64,000 bases of DNA from Cypionkella aquatica (GCF_030161095.1 NZ_BSPP01000004.1:1-64000), one strand, 5' to 3'. Numbered from the stretch's first letter, positions 9,139 through 18,563 are shown. The notes: a model not told the origin generated them from the sequence alone. Numbers and translations are program-made.

Positions 9139-9864
9139 CTAGCGCTTCGGGTCGGGAATAAAGGTCGAGAAATCGACCATCGTGCCCAACACTTGCAAAT
9201 AGGCCACCAGCGCATCCATCTCGGTCAGTGCAGGCTGGCCATCGAAATTCGACACCACAACCTTGCCATAGCGCTCTTCCAGCCCCGCGCTATCGGCGTT
9301 CGGGTCGGCTTGCGCTGCGAAATCCGCCTTTGCATTGGCCATGTCATCATCGGTGTAAGGCACGCCGACCATCCGATGCACCGCCATGATGTCGGCGATA
9401 TAGCGGCCATCAATCTCGGCATCTGACAGGAAATTATACTTCGGCATCACCGATTCCGGCACCACCGCCTGCGGGTCGATCAAGTGATCCACATGCCAGG
9501 CGTCAGAGTATTTGCCGCCCACCCGCGCCAGATCCGGCCCGGTGCGCTTTGATCCCCATTGAAACGGGTGGTCATACATGGACTCGGCGGCGAGGCTGTA
9601 ATGGCCGTAACGCTCCACTTCGTCGCGCATCGGGCGGATCATCTGGCTGTGGCAGTTGTAACAGCCCTCGCGGATGTAGATATCCCGCCCCGCAAGTTCC
9701 AGCGGCGTGTAGGGTCGCACGCCTTCCACCTTTTCAATCGTGTTCTGCAGATAGAACAACGGGGCGATTTCCACGATGCCGCCGATGCTGACCACCAGCA
9801 GGCTGAGAACCAACAGCAGCGTTGCATGGGTTTCGATCTTCTTGTGTTTGTCCAGAAAAGCCAT
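9139..9864 (-). CDS. ccoO: cbb3 oxidase monoheme cytochrome c subunit CcoO
   Basis: A 241-residue subunit with an N-terminal transmembrane helix (about residues 14-36) and one heme c motif, [11 protein letters not shown], at about residue 67. The [30 protein letters not shown] stretch, which includes the distal Met ligand region, is characteristic. Second gene of ccoNOQP, 9 bases after ccoN. Confidence 0.96.
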   Translation of the reverse strand: MAFLDKHKKIETHATLLLVLSLLVVSIGGIVEIAPLFYLQNTIEKVEGVRPYTPLELAGRDIYIREGCYNCHSQMIRPMRDEVERYGHYSLAAESMYDHPFQWGSKRTGPDLARVGGKYSDAWHVDHLIDPQAVVPESVMPKYNFLSDAEIDGRYIADIMAVHRMVGVPYTDDDMANAKADFAAQADPNADSAGLEERYGKVVVSNFDGQPALTEMDALVAYLQVLGTMVDFSTFIPDPKR

Positions 9865-9873
9865 CGCTGCCCC

Positions 9874-11481
9874 CTATTCCGCCGGAACCAAATTATTGGC
9901 GTTCTGTGGGGCCCGCGCCTCTTGGCCGCGCACCGTCATCCACAAATTGTAAGCCATGATCAGCGCGCCCAGCAGGAACATGCCACCGCCCAAGCCGCGC
10001 ACCACATACATCGGGAACTTCGCCGCCACCGTGTCGGAGAACGCGTTGACCAAGAAGCCGTTGGCGTCAACCTCGCGCCACATCAGCCCTTCCATGATGC
10101 CCGACACCCACATCGAGGCCGCGTAAAGCACGATGCCAATTGTCGCGAGCCAGAAGTGCCAGCTGACCAGCTTGAGGCTGTAAAGACCGCTGCGGTTCCA
10201 AAGCCTTGGCGTCAGGAAATACAAAGCGCCAAAGGTGATCATGCCGTTCCAGCCCAAAGCGCCGGAGTGAACATGGCCAATGGTCCAATCGGTGTAATGG
10301 CTTAGGCTGTTGACCGCCTTGATGCTCATCACCGGGCCTTCAAAGGTCGACATGCCGTAGAACCCGATCGACACAACCATCATCCGCACCACAGGATCGG
10401 TGCGCAGCTTGTCCCAAGCGCCTGAAAGCGTCATCAGCCCGTTGATCATGCCGCCCCAGCTGGGCATCCACAGGATGATTGAGAACACCATGCCCAACGT
10501 CCCCGCCCATTCCGGCAAAGCCGTGTAGTGCAAATGGTGCGGCCCGGCCCAGATATACAGGAAGATCAGTGCCCAAAAGTGAATGATCGACAGCTTGTAG
10601 CTGTAGACCGGACGCTCCACCTGTTTGGGGACGAAGTAATACATCATGCCCAGAAAGCCCGCCGTCAGGAAAAAGCCGACCGCATTATGGCCATACCACC
10701 ATTGCGTCATCGCATCTTGCACGCCGGAAAACACCGGCACTGATTGCGAAGACAGGATGCTGACAGGGATCGCCATGTTGTTGACCAGATGCAGCATGGC
10801 CACGGTGATGATCATGCTGAGCAGGAACCAGTTGGCGACATAGATATGCGGTTCGCGGCGCTGCCAAAGCGTGCCGATGAACACAAGAAGGAACGCCACC
10901 CAAACCACCGTTATCACGATGTCGATGTACCACACCGTCTCGGCATATTCTTTGCCCTGCGTGCCGCCGGTGACATAAGACGTCGCTGCCAGCACGATCA
11001 TCAACTGCCAGCCCCAGAACACGAACCACGCCAGATTGCCGCCCCACAGCCTTGTGCCACAGGTGCGCTGCACGATGTAGAAGGCTGACATGATCAACGC
11101 GTTGCCGCCAAAGGCAAAGATCACGGCGCTGGTGTGCAGCGGGCGCAGGCGGCCAAAGTTCAGCACACCATCGGTGATATTGCCCAGGTTCAGCGCCGGA
11201 AACGCCAGCTGAAACGCGATCACCACGCCAACCAGAAAGCCGACAATCCCCCAGAACGTCGTCGCAATCACCCCGGCGCGCACCACGCCATCCATATATT
11301 CATCCGCCGGATGCAATCTGGGCTCTCCGACATGACGGATCTCCCAGACAAAGGCCGCCGCAGCCGCCAGCATCACCACCCAGGCATTGACCATATAGGC
11401 CAGATCATGCGCGAAATTGGCTGCAATCGCCGCCAGAACCGCGCTGATCCCCAGCACAATCAGTTTAATATAATCCCACAT
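9874..11481 (-). CDS. ccoN: cbb3-type cytochrome c oxidase catalytic subunit CcoN
   Basis: A 535-residue heme-copper oxidase subunit I. The metal-ligand histidines are visible in [22 protein letters not shown] (Cu-B), WAGPHHLHY and [12 protein letters not shown]. Twelve or more membrane helices fit the class. I start at ATG 11479-11481 (protein [10 protein letters not shown]), the length expected for CcoN; the frame is open upstream, but that part is intergenic sequence carrying FNR boxes. It is the high-affinity terminal oxidase for low oxygen. Confidence 0.97.
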   Translation of the reverse strand: MWDYIKLIVLGISAVLAAIAANFAHDLAYMVNAWVVMLAAAAAFVWEIRHVGEPRLHPADEYMDGVVRAGVIATTFWGIVGFLVGVVIAFQLAFPALNLGNITDGVLNFGRLRPLHTSAVIFAFGGNALIMSAFYIVQRTCGTRLWGGNLAWFVFWGWQLMIVLAATSYVTGGTQGKEYAETVWYIDIVITVVWVAFLLVFIGTLWQRREPHIYVANWFLLSMIITVAMLHLVNNMAIPVSILSSQSVPVFSGVQDAMTQWWYGHNAVGFFLTAGFLGMMYYFVPKQVERPVYSYKLSIIHFWALIFLYIWAGPHHLHYTALPEWAGTLGMVFSIILWMPSWGGMINGLMTLSGAWDKLRTDPVVRMMVVSIGFYGMSTFEGPVMSIKAVNSLSHYTDWTIGHVHSGALGWNGMITFGALYFLTPRLWNRSGLYSLKLVSWHFWLATIGIVLYAASMWVSGIMEGLMWREVDANGFLVNAFSDTVAAKFPMYVVRGLGGGMFLLGALIMAYNLWMTVRGQEARAPQNANNLVPAE

Positions 11482-11586
11482 TCCGCACCCTTTCGGCTGT
11501 GCCCCGCAGCACCGCAGCGCATGCGACAAATCAGGCGCACAGCGCCCTCGACTGCGCTCTTTTGCCCAAGCGCGCGGCAAGCGGCC

Positions 11587-11600
11587 TTGATCCATGTCAA
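11587..11600 (-). promoter_or_regulatory. FNR-type box upstream of ccoN
   Basis: TTGATCCATGTCAA differs from TTGAT-N4-ATCAA at one half-site base. It lies 106 bp upstream of the ccoN ATG in the divergent ccoN/usp region and most likely activates ccoNOQP under low oxygen. Confidence 0.75.
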
Positions 11601-11644
11601 GAACCCGGGGGCAAAAGCAGGGAACCAGAGTTTTGTTGGCGCGT

Positions 11645-11658
11645 TTGATCAGGGTCAA
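11645..11658 (+). promoter_or_regulatory. FNR-type box upstream of usp
   Basis: TTGATCAGGGTCAA is a second FNR-like site in the same divergent region, 65 bp before the usp ATG. The two boxes are 44 bp apart, so each divergent promoter has its own site. Confidence 0.7.
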
Positions 11659-11722
11659 AGCGGCGCACGCGCGCCACAGTGCATCGTCGCACCGGAACAC
11701 CACCGCAAAGGGAGATTCTGTG

Positions 11723-12571
11723 ATGGGCTACAAAACCATTCTGACCGTTCTCACCAACCCCGCACAAGCCAAGCTGTCGATCAGTGCGGCGGCGAAACTC
11801 GCCCGCCAGCAAGACGCCCATCTTGATGTGCTGGTGCTGGGGGTCGACCGCACCCAAATGGGCTATTCCTACATCGGCACCGGCGCCGTGATCATGCAGG
11901 TCGGCATCGACACCGCCGAGGCAGATTCCGCGGCATTGGAGCTTGAGGCCCGCGCCGCCCTTGCCGTCGAAGGCGCCGACCTGCGCTATGGCTTGGAAAC
12001 CGTGATCACCCAACTGGGTGCTTTGACCGATGTTGTTGCCGCACGCGCCCGCTTTGCCGATCTGGTGGTGCAGCCGCTTCCTTACGGCGACGCCGTTGGT
12101 GCGGAAGCCGAAGCTGCAGTCGAAGCGGCCCTGTTTGAGGCCAAAGCCCCGGTTCTTGTGCTGCCCGCCACGGGTCTGGCCGAGAACATCCAGCCCAAAC
12201 GCATAATCATCGCATGGAACCGCAGCACCGAAGCCCTGACCGCCGTGCGCCGCGCCTTGCCGTTCCTGAAAGCCGCCGACAGCGTCACCATCACGTTGAT
12301 CGACCCGCCAAGCCAATCCGAAACCCGGCCCGAGCCCGGCACCATGCTGTGCCAGATGCTGACCCGCCACGGTGTCCATGCCGAAATCTCGGTTCTGGCG
12401 CGCAGCTTGCCGCAGGTTTCTGATGTGTTGAACCAGCAGGCCCGCGATCTGAATGCCGATCTCTTGGTGATGGGGGCTTACGGCCATTCGCGCCTGCGCG
12501 AGGCGATCTTGGGCGGTGCCACCCGCAGCATGCTGGAAGCCGCAGCGGTGCCGGTGCTGATGGCGCATTGA
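11723..12571 (+). CDS. Universal stress protein, tandem Usp domains
   Basis: A 282-residue protein with two Usp repeats (about 1-140 and 155-282). The second ends with the nucleotide-binding signature [22 protein letters not shown]; the first is more degenerate. Start at ATG 11723 after AAGGGAGA. Divergence from ccoN with its own FNR-type box matches the usp gene beside ccoN in Rhodobacter, so low-oxygen induction is likely. The biochemical role is unknown. Confidence 0.9.
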   Translation: MGYKTILTVLTNPAQAKLSISAAAKLARQQDAHLDVLVLGVDRTQMGYSYIGTGAVIMQVGIDTAEADSAALELEARAALAVEGADLRYGLETVITQLGALTDVVAARARFADLVVQPLPYGDAVGAEAEAAVEAALFEAKAPVLVLPATGLAENIQPKRIIIAWNRSTEALTAVRRALPFLKAADSVTITLIDPPSQSETRPEPGTMLCQMLTRHGVHAEISVLARSLPQVSDVLNQQARDLNADLLVMGAYGHSRLREAILGGATRSMLEAAAVPVLMAH

Positions 12572-12638
12572 CGCCAGCTTCACCCCTGATTTCACGCCCC
12601 CGATTTTACCCCCGGCGCTTCACGCCCGGCGGCAAAAC

Positions 12639-12669
12639 AAAACCCCGGCCTATTAAGGGCCGGGGTTTT
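12639..12669. terminator. Bidirectional rho-independent terminator
   Basis: AAAACCCCGGCC pairs with GGCCGGGGTTTT around a 7-base loop, giving A and T tracts on both sides. It lies between convergent usp and trcR and can serve both. Confidence 0.85.
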
Positions 12670-12706
12670 CATTTCTGTGCCGTTTCAGGCTGCTTGCGCC
12701 AAAAGC

Positions 12707-13459
12707 TCAACGACGGATATCGTCGTCCTCTTCCTCGTCATCATCGCCATGCGGCAAGTTGAAAAAGCTGTCAGCATCCGAGAAATCTGCCGGCTTTTCT
12801 TCCTGCTCATCGCGGCTGAACTGTGCCAGCGCGCCCAGACCCGACGGCATCTTGGCCTCGGTATCCATGCCCAAGGATTGCTCGGTCGAGACCAGCTTGC
12901 GCCGCTCATCATCCGACATCACCCCGCCTTCCGCCGCTTTCTTGCGCACAGCGATCTGCACCGCAGCGTCCAGTTCGGATTGCTTGCACAGCCCCAAAGC
13001 CACCGGATCAATCGCGGTGATGTTGTTGATGTTCCAATGCGTCCGCTCACGGATCGCGGCAATCGTCGGCTTGGTGGTGCCGACCAGCTTGCCAATCGCG
13101 CCGTCCGACAATTCCGGGTGGAACTTGACGAGCCACAGGATGGAGGCCGGACGATCCTGACGCTTGGACAAAGGCGTATAACGCGGCCCGCGGCGCTTTT
13201 CCTCGCCGACGGCGCTGGCGTTGAACTTCAACTTCAGCTTGTACAGCGGATCTTTCTGGCCGCGCTCAATCTCGATCGCATCCAGCTGGTTGTTGCCAAC
13301 CGGATCGAATCCCTTCACCCCGGTCGCCACATCGCCATCGGCAATGCCCTGCACTTCCAATTCGTGCATCCCGCAGAACTCTGCCACCTGACGGAAGGTC
13401 AGCGTGGTATTGTCCACCAGCCAAACGGCGGTCGCTTTGGACATCAAAGGCTTCGACAT
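12707..13459 (-). CDS. trcR: TrcR/DUF1013 cell-cycle transcriptional regulator
   Basis: A 250-residue protein matching the alphaproteobacterial DUF1013/TrcR family. The N-terminal part contains MSKATAVWLVDNTTLTFRQV and GMHELEVQGIADGD, followed by RRGPRYTPLSKRQDRP and a DNA-binding-like segment (LSDGAIGKLVGTTKPTI). The C-terminus is very acidic (DDDEEEDDDIRR). Known members are transcription regulators associated with RNA polymerase in Caulobacter. I start at ATG 13459, preceded by AAAGGATT; an upstream in-frame start at 13477 is less likely. Confidence 0.85.
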   Translation of the reverse strand: MSKPLMSKATAVWLVDNTTLTFRQVAEFCGMHELEVQGIADGDVATGVKGFDPVGNNQLDAIEIERGQKDPLYKLKLKFNASAVGEEKRRGPRYTPLSKRQDRPASILWLVKFHPELSDGAIGKLVGTTKPTIAAIRERTHWNINNITAIDPVALGLCKQSELDAAVQIAVRKKAAEGGVMSDDERRKLVSTEQSLGMDTEAKMPSGLGALAQFSRDEQEEKPADFSDADSFFNLPHGDDDEEEDDDIRR

Positions 13460-13638
13460 CGGAAATCCTTTCAGCATCTGCCCGTCTACACGGGCGGGTC
13501 AACATTTGCCCGCAGACAGACGGGACTTTACAAATCTTCCCCGAGCCGGGAAAACGGCTGCGACCGAGGCCGCGAAGTTTTCGTTTTCAGGGAAATCTTG
13601 GCCCATATACTGCGGTTTGTCGTAAAGGGAAAGTGGTA

Positions 13639-14277
13639 ATGCGTCTGGCTTGGTTGGTGTTCACAGCAATATTTATAGGCTCTGCCGCACAAGCCCAAGG
13701 CGAAAAGGCCGGTGATTTTGATTATTATGTGATGTCGTTGGGCTGGTCATCAAACTGGTGCGCGCTGACCGGGGACGCCCGCCGCGACCCGCAATGCGAC
13801 GCAGGGCGCGGTCTGACCTGGACGCTGCACGGGCTTTGGCCGCAATATGAACGCGGCTACCCGTCCGATTGCCGAACCGTGCACACCGACCCAAACCGCA
13901 GCGATTCCGCGCAGATGGCCGATATCATGGGCGGCGCAGGGCTGGCGTTCTACGAGTGGAAAAAGCATGGCCGCTGCTCGGGGCTGTCGGCAAAATCCTA
14001 CTACAGCACCATGCGCAAAGCCTACCAAGCCGTGGTGATCCCGCCGATTTTCGCCAAGATCAGCAAGGATTTGCGTGTCCCTGCTGCGGTGATCGAGGAT
14101 GCGTTTTTCGAATCGAACCCCGGCATCGCCCGCGATCAAATGACCGTCACCTGCAAATCCGGCATGATCCAGGAACTGCGGATCTGCTTGACCAAAGACC
14201 TGGAGCCGCGCCGCTGCGGTGCCGACACGATCAAAGACTGCAGCCTGAAAGACGCGGGCCTGGACGCTGTGCGTTGA
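13639..14277 (+). CDS. Secreted ribonuclease T2
   Basis: A 212-residue exported RNase T2. A Sec signal peptide (MRLAWLVFTAIFIGSAAQAQ) precedes the two catalytic segments: CAS I WTLHGLWPQ (about residue 60) and CAS II EWKKHGRCSG (about residue 110), with the active-site histidines in place. T2 enzymes cut RNA with little base specificity in the periplasm or outside the cell. ATG 13639 follows an AAAGGGAAAG ribosome site. Confidence 0.92.
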   Translation: MRLAWLVFTAIFIGSAAQAQGEKAGDFDYYVMSLGWSSNWCALTGDARRDPQCDAGRGLTWTLHGLWPQYERGYPSDCRTVHTDPNRSDSAQMADIMGGAGLAFYEWKKHGRCSGLSAKSYYSTMRKAYQAVVIPPIFAKISKDLRVPAAVIEDAFFESNPGIARDQMTVTCKSGMIQELRICLTKDLEPRRCGADTIKDCSLKDAGLDAVR

Positions 14278-14286
14278 CACCCACTT

Positions 14287-14353
14287 GCCGCCCCGGACTT
14301 GATCCGAGGCCCGTTCCCGCAGCCCAGAGGCCCCGGATCAAGTCCGGGGCGGC
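14287..14353. repeat. Dispersed palindrome, second family (copy 1)
   Basis: Arms 14287-14310 and 14330-14353 are reverse complements with one mismatch, core CCCCGGATCAAGTCCGGGG. It lies between the convergent 3' ends of the RNase T2 gene and the small gene at 14383. A second copy is at 45361-45426. Probably a bidirectional terminator or REP-like element. Confidence 0.85.
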
Positions 14354-14382
14354 GTGCGAGCGGGTTCGGCCTACAGCGACGC

Positions 14383-14550
14383 TTATTTGACCGCCTTGGC
14401 CGCCGCCGCTGCCTTCATGCGTGCCACCAATTCTTCCTTGCTGGCCTTGCCGCCCGTCGCCGAACGCTCGGCACCAAGCCCCTTCTTGCCAACCTTGCGC
14501 TGCGGCTCGTTCTTGTCGGCTTTGGGATTGCCCGATTTGCCATAATCCAT
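14383..14550 (-). CDS. Small basic protein of unknown function
   Basis: A 55-residue product, MDYGKSGNPKADKNEPQRKV..., very rich in Lys, Ala and Gly and ending KAAAAAKAVK. The N-terminal two-thirds look disordered and basic; the C-terminus is probably a helix (SKEELVARMKAAAAAKAV). Composition suggests nucleic-acid or ribosome binding. I do not recognise the family. Codon use fits the neighbourhood and it ends next to an extragenic palindrome, which supports a real gene. Confidence 0.65.
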   Translation of the reverse strand: MDYGKSGNPKADKNEPQRKVGKKGLGAERSATGGKASKEELVARMKAAAAAKAVK

Positions 14551-14728
14551 CGTAAATCCTCACATTCCGGCGGTCATAGCCCGCCATCCATAATCCGCCG
14601 TCATGCCCCAATCCGCGCCCGCCTGCAAGTCACGCCACCCGGATCACCACCGTGATGGTGCAAACAGGAGTAAAATTTGCGTCCCGCCCCAGCAGCCTCG
14701 CCCCTTCGGGTCTTGGCTGCTGAAGGGG

Positions 14729-14814
14729 TTTCATACTGGCTTAAATACTCCCGCCGGAGGCTCTTGCGGCCCATGCAGTGAGCCTCCGGCGGGAGTATTT
14801 AAGCCAGTATGAAA
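14729..14814. repeat. Perfect 35-bp inverted repeat (same family as 7890-7985)
   Basis: Arms 14729-14763 and 14780-14814 are exact reverse complements around a 16-base loop. The inner part CTCCCGCCGGAGGCTC and the AAATA block match the element at 7890; the outer end (TTTCATACTGGC) differs. It lies between the small gene at 14383 and the 3' end of the adenosine kinase gene. Confidence 0.9.
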
Positions 14815-14914
14815 TGCCGGTGCCCTTTAACGTCAACGTGTAACGGAAGGTGAAAGGCTGCCGTTAGCGCATCGATTTTACAGACGACCAGTATCTGTCC
14901 AGGGTGGAGGCTCG

Positions 14915-15898
14915 TCAGATCAGCCCTTCAGCGGCAAACAGATCCGCCAAATTCGCCTCTGGCCGCGCCCCGAAATGGCCGATCACCTCAGCCGCCGCCA
15001 CGCAGCCCATCCGGCCCGAAATCTCCAATGACCGCCCCGTGGCTATGCCATAGAGGAATCCTGCCGCGAACTGATCGCCGGCCCCGGTGGCATCAACGGG
15101 CACGACGCGGCGCACCGGGACCACGGCGCGTTCTTCGCCGCGGATCACGATCACCTCATCGCCAGACCGTGTGCAGGCCACCAGCCCGACCTCGGCTGCG
15201 GCCTGTTTCAAGGCAGAGTTCAGATCGGTCTGGTACAGGCTGGACCATTCGTGTTCGTTGCCGATCACGTAATCCAGATCCTTGACCAAACGGCGGAAGT
15301 CGTCGCGGTGGCGGTCTACGCAGAACGGGTCTGACAGGGCGATTCCCGCCTGCCCGCCAGCGGCCTGACACAGCTTGGCCGCGCGTTCAAACGCCTGCAT
15401 CCCCTTTGGTTTGTCGTAAAGATAGCCTTCAAGAAACAGCACCGCCGCATCGCCTGCGACCGCGTCCGAGACATCCTCTGGCCCGAGTTCCGAGGAAATC
15501 CCCAGATAGGTGTTCATCGACCGCTCGCCATCCGGGGCCACGAAAATCATCGAGCGCGAGGTCGGAAGCTCGCCCCCCGGCACCGGCGCGTTGACAAAAT
15601 CGGTGCCGCCAGCCGCCATCGTCGTCGCGTAGAACCGCCCCAAGGCATCGTCATGCACCCGGCCAATGAATGCCGTGGTCAGCCCCAGATTGCCCAGACC
15701 GGCCAGCGTGTTCGCAACCGAGCCGCCCGGCGCCTGCACGCGGTCTTTCATCGCCGCATAGAGCAATTCGCCACGCTCGCGCTCGACCAGCTGCATGATG
15801 CCTTTCTCGATGCCCATAAGTTCGAGAAAGCTGTCATCGGCTTGGGCGAACACGTCGACAATCGCATTGCCGATGCCGACAACCTGATAGCGTTTCAT
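14915..15898 (-). CDS. Adenosine kinase (PfkB/ribokinase family)
   Basis: A 327-residue PfkB-family sugar/nucleoside kinase. It opens YQVVGIGNAIVDVFAQADDSFL and contains GGSVANTLAGLGNLG (PfkB signature 1). The C-terminal DATGAGDQFAAGFLYG (signature 2) carries the catalytic Asp and anion hole. The sequence pattern is that of alphaproteobacterial adenosine kinases, which convert adenosine to AMP. Its ATG overlaps the nth stop by four bases, so the two are translated from one message. Confidence 0.85.
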   Translation of the reverse strand: MKRYQVVGIGNAIVDVFAQADDSFLELMGIEKGIMQLVERERGELLYAAMKDRVQAPGGSVANTLAGLGNLGLTTAFIGRVHDDALGRFYATTMAAGGTDFVNAPVPGGELPTSRSMIFVAPDGERSMNTYLGISSELGPEDVSDAVAGDAAVLFLEGYLYDKPKGMQAFERAAKLCQAAGGQAGIALSDPFCVDRHRDDFRRLVKDLDYVIGNEHEWSSLYQTDLNSALKQAAAEVGLVACTRSGDEVIVIRGEERAVVPVRRVVPVDATGAGDQFAAGFLYGIATGRSLEISGRMGCVAAAEVIGHFGARPEANLADLFAAEGLI

Positions 15899-16539
15899 TG
15901 AGTCTTTTCCTCGAACAGGCAGTCATCAGCGATCGGGCAGATGCCGCATTTGGGTTTGCGCGCGATGCAGATATACCGCCCGTGCAGAATTAGCCAGTGA
16001 TGCGCGTGGCGTTGAAATTCGGCGGGAACGTTGTCTTCGATGGCACGCTCTACCGCTGTCTCGTCTTTCCCCGGAGCAATCCCCGAACGATTTCCCAACC
16101 GGAAGATATGGGTGTCGACCGCTTGCGAGGGTTGGCCGAACCACATGTTCAGTACCACATTCGCGGTTTTGCGCCCCACGCCCGGCAACGACACCAAGGC
16201 GGCGCGACTGGAGGGCACCTCGCCGCCGAAATTGTCGATCAAAAGCTGGCTCAGCTTGATCACATTCTTGGCCTTGTTGCGGTAAAGCCCGATCGTCTTG
16301 ATGTGTTCGATCACGCCGTCCTCGCCCAAGGCCAGCATCTTGGCGGGCGTATCGGCGATTTCAAACAACTTGCGCGTCGCCTTGTTCACGCCGACGTCGG
16401 TCGCCTGCGCCGACAGCGCCACGGCCACCACCAGCGTGAAAGCATTGGTATGATCCAGTTCGCCCTTCGGCTCGGCTTCCAGTGCCTGAAACCGAGAGAA
16501 AATGCGCTGCATGGCGGGGTAGTCGAGCTGGCGTGTCAT
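15895..16539 (-). CDS. nth: Endonuclease III
   Basis: A 214-residue DNA glycosylase/AP lyase for oxidised pyrimidines. It shows the helix-hairpin-helix LPGVGRKTANVVL, the catalytic Asp in VDTHIFRLGNR, the catalytic Lys just before it in the hairpin region, and the C-terminal cluster ligands C-x6-C-x2-C-x5-C (CIARKPKCGICPIADDC). I start at ATG 16539 (MTRQLDYPAM), where family length fits; an in-frame ATG at 16578 is possible. Neither has a strong ribosome site. Confidence 0.93.
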   Translation of the reverse strand: MTRQLDYPAMQRIFSRFQALEAEPKGELDHTNAFTLVVAVALSAQATDVGVNKATRKLFEIADTPAKMLALGEDGVIEHIKTIGLYRNKAKNVIKLSQLLIDNFGGEVPSSRAALVSLPGVGRKTANVVLNMWFGQPSQAVDTHIFRLGNRSGIAPGKDETAVERAIEDNVPAEFQRHAHHWLILHGRYICIARKPKCGICPIADDCLFEEKTQ

Positions 16540-16675
16540 GGCTTGGATATGCCCGATTGCCCGAGAGCGGGCAAGCATCTCGGTTTCGCGTCTTGAGGTC
16601 AAACTTTTGTCCCAGCGGGGACAGACTTGTGTTTTTTGGCGCATTTTGGCCATAATTACACAACATGTAGTGGTT

Positions 16676-16693
16676 TTTGCGAAATATCGCAAA
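16676..16693. promoter_or_regulatory. Operator-like palindrome between nth and the Ada-like gene
   Basis: TTTGCGAAATATCGCAAA is a perfect palindrome with 7-bp arms around AATA. It lies in an AT-rich part of a divergent intergenic region, about 135 bp from each start. The binding protein is unknown. Confidence 0.5.
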
Positions 16694-16826
16694 TATTGGC
16701 TTTGCCGATCTTGGTTATCGCAGCACATAGGGCCCACAAACTTACCCCCCGCTTTGCGATGTAAGCCGCAGGATCCGGGTCGATTGCAGCGTCCTTCCGG
16801 CCTATGATCCCGGCAAGGAGACCGAC

Positions 16827-17657
16827 ATGACCGACCAGACCAGCTATCATTACGCCGTCATTGCCCGCGCCCTGAAGATCATTGACGCGGGTGGCCCCGG
16901 GCAAAGCCTTGATGATCTGGCCGCCCAGATGGGGATGAGCACTGCGCATTTCCAGCGCACGTTTTCGCAATGGGTCGGGGTCAGCCCGAAACGCTATCAG
17001 CAATATCTGACGCTGGATCACGCCCGCCGCCTGCTTGCCGACCGTTTTACCGTGCTGGACACCGCGCTTGCTTCGGGCCTGTCAGGGGGGGGCCGCCTGC
17101 ACGATCTGTTTCTGACTTGGGAGGCGATGAGCCCCGGCGAATATGCCACGGGCGGCGCAGGCCTGCTGATCCGCTGGGGCTATTTCCAGACCCCGTTTGG
17201 CGAAGCTTTGGTGATGGCGACCGATCGCGGCATCTGCGGTTTGGGCTTTACCGAGGAGTTTGGCCGCGATTGGTCGATGCACGATTTGACGCGCCGCTGG
17301 CCCAACGCCACCTATATCGAGGATCACAGCATCGCGCCTTTGGTCGAGGATGCGATGGCCGGGCGGGCTGCCCGCCTGCATCTGATCGGTGCGCCGTTTC
17401 AGCTGAAAGTGTGGGAGGCCTTGCTGCAAGTGCCGTCGGGCCATGTCACCACCTATTCCGAACTTGGCAAGGTCGTGGGCCACCCCACGGCACAGCGGGC
17501 GGTTGGCACGGCAGTGGGGCGTAATCCGATCAGCTTTCTGGTGCCATGCCACCGGGCGTTGCGCAAATCCGGCGGGCTTGGCGGCTATCACTGGGGGCTT
17601 CCGGTCAAGCGCGCGATCCTTGCATGGGAATCCGCGCGCGAGGATGCAGGGGGTTAG
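16827..17657 (+). CDS. Ada-like methylated-DNA-protein cysteine methyltransferase with AraC domain
   Basis: A 276-residue two-domain protein. Residues about 10-95 form an AraC-type helix-turn-helix (SLDDLAAQMGMSTAHFQRTFSQWVGVSPKRYQQ); residues about 110-276 form an O6-alkylguanine methyltransferase with acceptor Cys in VPCHRAL and the helix motif TTYSELGKVVGHP upstream. It lacks the N-terminal zinc-Cys phosphotriester sensor of E. coli Ada. It therefore can repair O6-methylguanine but probably cannot be activated in the classical way. It is divergent from nth, another repair gene. Confidence 0.9.
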   Translation: MTDQTSYHYAVIARALKIIDAGGPGQSLDDLAAQMGMSTAHFQRTFSQWVGVSPKRYQQYLTLDHARRLLADRFTVLDTALASGLSGGGRLHDLFLTWEAMSPGEYATGGAGLLIRWGYFQTPFGEALVMATDRGICGLGFTEEFGRDWSMHDLTRRWPNATYIEDHSIAPLVEDAMAGRAARLHLIGAPFQLKVWEALLQVPSGHVTTYSELGKVVGHPTAQRAVGTAVGRNPISFLVPCHRALRKSGGLGGYHWGLPVKRAILAWESAREDAGG

Positions 17658-17792
17658 GCGGACGGTTCTGACAGCGTTTCACAACTGCGCGATAAATTGC
17701 CAATCTTGCGCGGGAACCATCCCGCGCGATCTGCGTTACTGTATAGAGAGGTTGAGGCCAAAGCGGCCCAATCAGACATTTCAGAGGCAGTC

Positions 17793-18446
17793 ATGAAGTT
17801 CAAAACCCCGGTTATCATCTCCACCGCCGCACTTATGGCGCTGACCGCTTGCGTCAATCCCGATGCCTACCCGAATGATCCGAACGCCCGCGCCAAGAAT
17901 GGCGCTATCGTGGGCGGTTTGCTGGGTGCTGTGGCTGGTGGCACCAGCAAAGGCGATGACCGTCTGGCGAAAGCTGTGATCGGCGGCGCTTTGGGTGCAG
18001 CTGTTGGTGGCGCGATTGGCTCTAGCCTTGACGCACAGGCGGCTGATCTGCGCGGTTCGCTGTCGTCGAACATCGGTGTGACCAACAACGGCTCTTATCT
18101 GACCGTCAACATGCCGCAGGATCTGCTGTTTGCGTCTGACAGCGCCAACCTGCGCTCGGATCTGACGTCGGATCTGCGCGCCGTTGCGGCATCGCTGAAC
18201 CGTTACCCGAATTCGACCATCGAGGTGATCGGCCATACCGACAACACCGCCTCGGCAGCCTATAACCAAGACCTGTCGCAGCGTCGCGCTTCGGCTGTGG
18301 CCAACGTGCTGCGTGACAGCGGCGTGCCGGGCGGTCGTATCTCGGCCTATGGTCGCGGCGAGGATCAACCGATTGCGTCGAACCAGACCACTTCGGGCCG
18401 CGCACAGAACCGTCGGGTTGAGATCATCATTCGCCCGACGCGGTAA
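17793..18446 (+). CDS. OmpA-family lipoprotein with glycine zipper
   Basis: A 217-residue envelope protein. A lipoprotein signal with lipobox ALTAC gives a lipidated Cys near residue 20. A glycine-zipper region follows (GAIVGGLLGAVAGG and AVIGGALGAAVGGAIG, about residues 37-75). The C-terminal OmpA domain (about 105-217) contains the peptidoglycan-binding pattern GHTDNTASAAYNQDLSQRRA and NRRVEI. It probably ties the outer membrane to peptidoglycan. ATG 17793 follows AGAGGCAG; the open frame upstream has no start with a ribosome site. Confidence 0.9.
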   Translation: MKFKTPVIISTAALMALTACVNPDAYPNDPNARAKNGAIVGGLLGAVAGGTSKGDDRLAKAVIGGALGAAVGGAIGSSLDAQAADLRGSLSSNIGVTNNGSYLTVNMPQDLLFASDSANLRSDLTSDLRAVAASLNRYPNSTIEVIGHTDNTASAAYNQDLSQRRASAVANVLRDSGVPGGRISAYGRGEDQPIASNQTTSGRAQNRRVEIIIRPTR

Positions 18447-18462
18447 GCTTTCAACATCGCGC

Positions 18463-18490
18463 AAAGGGCCGGGGGAAACCTCGGCCCTTT
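18463..18490 (+). terminator. Rho-independent terminator after OmpA-family gene
   Basis: AAAGGGCCG pairs with CGGCCCTTT around a 10-base loop, with a T-rich end, 17 bases after the stop codon. Confidence 0.8.
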
Positions 18491-18563
18491 TGCTATTCGG
18501 GCTTTGTCGTTTGCGGCACCTCGCGATTGGTCATATATTCACACCAATCAGCCGGAGCCGCCC

